The notes under the pieces: generated by a model | The model's input: only the letters and a program-made list of their open reading frames with translations | Database searches by the model: none | Told to the model about the DNA's origin: nothing | Position numbers and translations under genes: made by a program | Source: Capsicum annuum | Taxonomy: Eukaryota > Streptophyta > Magnoliopsida > Solanales > Solanaceae | Direction: 5' to 3' | Assembly (NCBI RefSeq): GCF_002878395.1 | Contig: NC_061114.1 | Coordinates: forward strand, 168,614,883-168,678,882 | Length of the DNA stretch: 64,000 nt | Shown: positions 59,465 to 64,000 of the stretch, piece by piece | Numbering within the stretch: position 1 is the first letter of the stretch | Layout of the letters: each line of letters opens with the position of its first letter

Positions 59465-62400
59465 ATAGACTAAATCACTAACCTCAAACTCAAGATCTGT
59501 TCTCCTCACATGTGCATAAGATTTTGGACGGCTTTATGTTGTCTTCATCTTCTCCCGAATCAACTGAACATTCTCCGCTGCCTCAAATACCGAATCTATC
59601 CCTATCAATGCAGCCTTAAAAGCTTTAAACAAACTAATAGGAGATCTAAATCTCCTACCATAGAGATCCTCAAATGGATCCATCTAAATACTGGAGTGAT
59701 AACTATTTTTGTAAGCAAACTTAATCAAAGGTAAATGGTAATCCTAACTACCATCAAAGTCAATAGCACATGCTCTCAATATGTCTTTTAAGGTCTGAAT
59801 AGTCCTCTCTACCTAACCATCTGTCTGAGGATGAAAAGTTTTACAAAGATGAACTTGGGTACCATGACCCTTCTAAAAAGAATTTCAAAAGTGACAGGTA
59901 ATCTGAGTACCTATATCTGAAATAATAGATAATGAAATCCCATATAATTTAACTAACTCCCTAAGATAGAGTCTAGCATAATCCTTAGCTTAATACAAAG
60001 TATGAACTGGCAAGAAATGGGCTAACTTGGTCACTCTATTAACAATCACCTTAATCGAATCATGTTGACGACAAGTACGAGGCAACTCTATCTGAAAATC
60101 CATGTTCACCACTAGGACTTTGGTGCACAACCTTAACTTAGTCACAATTTGGGCACCCAGCCATGAACTTTGCACTATCCCTCCTAATACTACTCTACCA
60201 ATAGTTTTTTCGTAAATTACTATACATCTTAGTAGCTCTTGGGTGAATAGAATACTGCGCACCATGCACTTCAGCAAGTATGCGCTGTCTCAAACCATCA
60301 ACACACGAAACACATAACCTGCTTTAACAAAAATACACCCCATCTCCTCTTTGGGAAAAAACCTTTACTTTCTGATCCCTAACGGCCACCTTCAACTTAT
60401 CCAAACTAGGATCCCAATTTTTCTTTTCTTTCTCTTCAGTAACCAATGAAGATTCTGAACCATTTTTACACTATTCACTAACTTTAGATGAAATAAACAA
60501 CTGAACACCTAATATTGTAAGCTGATGAACCTCCAGGACTAACTCTTCCTTATCCTTCTTAACATGAGCAACACTAGCCATAGACAACTTGTTAAGGGCC
60601 TCAACAACTACATTGGCCTTGCCCGACTGATACAACCAACTTATATCATTATATTATAACAACTCAATCCATCATCTCTGATGTAGAATTAGTCCGTGAA
60701 CACATTACTATGAACCCCATAAAGATTATGGCTCTAAACTTTTAAGATAAAAACAACTGCAACCAACTCAAGATCATGGGTAGGATAATTCTTGTCATAG
60801 GGTTTTAGCTATATGGAGGGTAGGGTATGACCTTACCTATCTGCATCAATACACAACAAAGACACACTCTAGAAGCATCATAATAAAATAGAAACCAATT
60901 CAGAACTATCTGGCAACATCAAGACTAGGGTCAAAGTGAGTTAGTCTTCAACTCCTGAAAACTTTTCTCAAAAGAATCTGTCCACTGAAATTTGACTTTC
61001 TTCCAAGTCAACCAATACATAAGGGAAGAAATAGAAGAAAGACCTTAAACAAACTATCCATAATGTCCAACCAAACACAAGAAGCTTTAAATATCTGATA
61101 AAAAGATAAATCTAAGCAAATTTCTCACAGCTTCAGCCTTTTGAGGGTCAACTCTAATGACATCACCAGAACTAATATGGACAAGGGAAGATACTGATCT
61201 TAGCAAAAAATAGGACTTACTAAACTTGGCGAACAACTTCTGAGATCTAAGGGTTTGCAAAATAATTCTCATATAGTCCGCATGATCATTATCACTTGGG
61301 ATTATACAAGGATATCATCATTGAAAACTATAACGAATATCTCCAGGTACTCCTTGAACACATTATTTATCAATTTCATGAAATTTATAGGGCTATTCGT
61401 AAGTCTAAAAGAAATAACTAGGAATTTAAAGTAACCATATCGAGTTCTGAAAGTTGTCTTCAGAGATTTAAATTCTCTGAATTTTAGATAATCATAGCCG
61501 AATCTGAGGTCTATCTTAGAAAAATAATTAAAACCCTAAAGTTGGTCAAATAAGTCATCAATTCTGGGAAGTGGATGCTTATTCTTTATTGTGACTTTGT
61601 TTAATTAATGATAGTCGATGTACATTATGAGAGAATCATCTTTCTTACGCACGAATAATACTGGAGCATCCCATGGAGAAATACTGGGCCTGAAGAAACC
61701 CTTATCTAAGAGATCTTTCAACTATTTTTTAACTCCTTAAGTTCCGTTGGAGCCATTCTTTAAGGTGGAATAGAGATAGGTTGGGTATTTGGAAGGAGAT
61801 CTATTCTGAATTCCATTTTCCTTTTAAGAGAAACTCAATGAAGATCTTTAGGGAACACATATGGAAATTCCCTTACTACTGAAAATGACTTGAGACTAGG
61901 AGTCTCAAAACTAGAGTTCTTAACTCAAACAAGATGGCAAACATACCATTTAGATACCATCTTTCTTTCTCTAAGATAAGAAATAATATAACCCCAAAGC
62001 AGAGAGGTATTACCCCTCAATAGAATAACTGGTTAACTGGGAAATTAAAATTGGATGACTTTATTTCTATTTTTAATTGAGGCATAGCATGAGTGAGCTA
62101 ATCTATGCCAAGAATGACATCAAAATTAATCATCTATAACTCTAAAAGATCAATTGAGGTAACTTTATGATATACTGTGACTACACAATTTCTCTATACC
62201 CATTTAGCTATAATAAATTTACCTACAGGGTTTGACTGTAAGAAAGGCTCTGCTAACGCTTCAGAACTAACCTCAAAATTGAAATCTATATAAGGAGTTA
62301 CAAAAGAAAGTGAAGCTTTAGAATCTAACATTGCATAAATATGAAAATGGAAAATTTGTAACGTACCCATAACCATATCAAGAAAACTTTCTTAATGATG

Positions 62401-63413
62401 TTGACTCAGGAGTGCATGCAACATACTCTGGCACTGCCCACTGGTGGCACTTGAAGTAGCACCCTACTAAGTTGGGAGACTTGTTGGAGCTAAAGAATAA
62501 TAGGACTGACACTGCTGACTAGCCATCAGGCAATATCTGACACTGTAGACTGGCTTACCAAAACTAAAACACACAACACTATAAGTCTTACACTCACCCG
62601 GATAATTCCTACCATATTTTTGACAAAGAAAATTAGTACGACGACTGTTGACACTACCTTGGGACTTAGAGACTGTTGCCTTGTCCCAAATGTCTTACCT
62701 AAACTTAGGTACTAATGCACTAACTAAAGATGGAGCTGGGGCTAAAAATTTATGACTGAACTGACAACGATTACTGCCTTCTAATCTTGGCTAAGAAAAG
62801 TTTAAAATACTTATTTTGACCCTCTTGCTTTCTCTACCTCTTTTCATTTTTCCACCTCAATCTTTAAGCATGAACCATAATCAACATGGAAGTCCTACAC
62901 TCCTTGCCCATACTACTAGATATACCAGATATAAACTTACTCATTCTAGACCTATTATCCGCCACCATAGAAAGAGAATACCTCACTAACAGAGTGAACT
63001 TAAGCAAGTATTCCTTTATACTCATATTATAATGCTTTAAATTGATAAACTCTTGAACCTTAGCTTCTCTCAACTCTAATGCAAATAACCTATCTAAGAA
63101 AGCAATGGAAAGTTCCTCCCACTCAATAGGCCCTGCACCAACGGCATGGTCTTCCTTCCACTGCTTAAACCATGTGTGAGCTACATCCTGCACTTGATAT
63201 GAAGATAACTATGCACTCTTACTCAAAGTGACACCCGTAATATTAGTCACCTTCTGAAAAATATCTAGAAATGCCTGTGGATCCTCCTTTAACTTGGATC
63301 TTAAAAGTAAAGGGGGATTCATCCAGTGAAATATGAAATCTAACTGCAACTGTATTTTTTACTAGATTAGCTGGAGAAATAACTTGCTGGTTGTTTTGGG
63401 TACCTATAGGCAT
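59465..63413 (-). pseudogene. Gag-pol of element F (degenerate)
   Basis: Gag starts with ATG at 63413 ('MPIGTQNN'). Its core 'DVAHTWFKQWKED...GPIEWEEL...FINLKHYNMSIKEYLLKFT' lies at 63190-62990. The zinc knuckle near 62620-62560 has lost ligands. Protease has 'AMLDSKASLSFVTPYI' (about 62335-62290), Lys replacing the active-site Gly. Reverse transcriptase spans about 61770-61000, with the box 'VIVFNDDILV' (about 61340), which keeps both Asp residues but has Asn before them, followed by a frameshift. RNase H remnants lie at 60960-60530. Integrase has 'VNRVTKLAHFLPVH' (60050-60000), 'SIISDIGTQ' with the second Asp kept (about 59920), 'DGQVERTIQ'-like sequence (about 59820) and a Trp-to-TAG stop (about 59753). 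Stops and frameshifts are frequent throughout. Confidence 0.85.
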
Positions 63414-63618
63414 TTTCTGTAAAAGGAATGAAGGATAAGTTGGAAAGAGAGGTTAAATAGAGCTCATTCTCTTTCTCACGACATGAATACATAAAGAAGG
63501 GAAACTTTCATAAAATGTTTCACAGGCTTTTATCCATAATTCTGGCATGCTTCACACACATGCACAAGACTCTACTCAACATGATGTTCAGTCTGCCTAG
63601 GACAACTTAAAATCTTAG

Positions 63619-63630
63619 GCTCTAATACAA
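63619..63630 (-). other. Element F primer-binding site, decayed
   Basis: On the minus strand TTGTATTAGAGC matches TGGTATCAGAGC at 10 of 12 bases, five bases inside the LTR end. Confidence 0.75.
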
Positions 63631-63635
63631 AGTTT

Positions 63636-64000
63636 TATCACAACCCGAGGCTACCCCTAGTCGCGATAGTGGTGCTTACGGTCATGAGTGATGATAAGCT
63701 AACCTATGAGCTGGTACTTGCTGTGAGAACTGAATAAAATGGTACTGATATAACATATGATAAAGATAATTTGATAAAATATTAAAATATCATAATACTA
63801 TATTTATGTAAATGATAAGTCTGAAATATCTGTAATGACTGATAATACTGAACAGACTTACTGACTATCTAACTGATTATCTGAAATACTCTAAACTAAC
63901 TGAGGAGTTGATGGGACAAGCCCCCAACTAACTTTGATTTTCTGAACATAAGAAAAGACTAAATAACTTGGGTAAATAAATCATGTCCTCAATGGATAAG
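63636..64000 (-). repeat. 5' LTR of element F, partial
   Basis: On the plus strand it begins 'tatcacaacccgagg', a decayed TGTCACAACCC. It continues to the window end with 'taagctaacctatgagctgg' and 'gatgggacaagccccc', similar to the LTR of E. The full length cannot be seen. Confidence 0.7.

Larger units (their letters stand above)
59465..64000 (-). mobile_element. Element F: Del/Tekay-type gypsy retrotransposon, 3' truncated, runs off the window
   Basis: Minus orientation. The 5' LTR starts beyond the right edge and ends at 63636. Primer-binding site, gag, protease, reverse transcriptase, RNase H and integrase follow leftward to 59465, where the element is cut in the integrase C-terminal region and joined to an LTR fragment of element D. 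Its LTR shares segments with that of E ('gatgggacaagcccccaactaac') but differs at the end. Confidence 0.8.

Overview
The window looks like repeat-packed intergenic DNA from a plant nuclear genome, most likely of the nightshade family (Solanaceae), possibly pepper. The grounds are the RTE-type LINE with its GTTGTT-ending tail, Helitron-like termini, and very long LTRs (1.4-2.8 kb) on Del/Tekay-type and Athila/Tat-type Ty3/gypsy elements. The family assignment is inference from recognised repeat types; no search was run. I found no intact cellular gene. The one gene-derived locus is a broken RING-finger E3 ligase gene of the RMA class (7163-7723).

Layout. 1-2290: AT-rich, microsatellite-bearing, probably old LTR debris. 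2291-4850: a 5'-truncated RTE LINE on the minus strand. 4851-5303: a candidate non-autonomous Helitron. 5304-7149: AT-rich DNA with a degenerate repeat, then a possible 5' UTR and intron. 7163-7723: the RMA pseudogene. From 8361 to the end the window is a nest of seven LTR retrotransposons, named A to G here.

The nest, oldest first. C (+, 8361-28227) is a gypsy element with no recognisable gag or pol. It is split by B (+, 10729-19508, with a gag-protease remnant), by G (+, 21661-27916, Athila-like gag remnant, perfect 5-bp duplication GTCAG) and, in its 3' LTR, by D (-, from 28228). D is split inside its reverse transcriptase by E (-, 33174-48311, 5-bp duplication with one mismatch). E is a composite of three LTRs and two internal regions. 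The second LTR of D is split by A (+, 50080-59350, 5-bp duplication with one mismatch). A has 2.8-kb LTRs around a 3.7-kb internal region without coding capacity. The right edge is F (-, 59465 to past 64000), joined to D by a rearrangement.

How the parts work together. All gag-pol sequences are dead: stop codons, frameshifts and replaced catalytic residues in protease, reverse transcriptase and integrase. The cis-acting parts (primer-binding sites, polypurine tracts, LTR ends, conserved LTR boxes) are much better preserved. A and C look like non-autonomous passengers that would have needed proteins from related elements.

The most interesting signal is in the 3' LTR of A: three tandem 31-bp units, each with two TGACG-type motifs starting 12 bp apart, the spacing of the plant as-1 element, upstream of a TATA-like box. 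The 5' LTR keeps the spacing but has lost the motifs, mostly by CpG transitions. I saw no evidence of a wholly new biological system.
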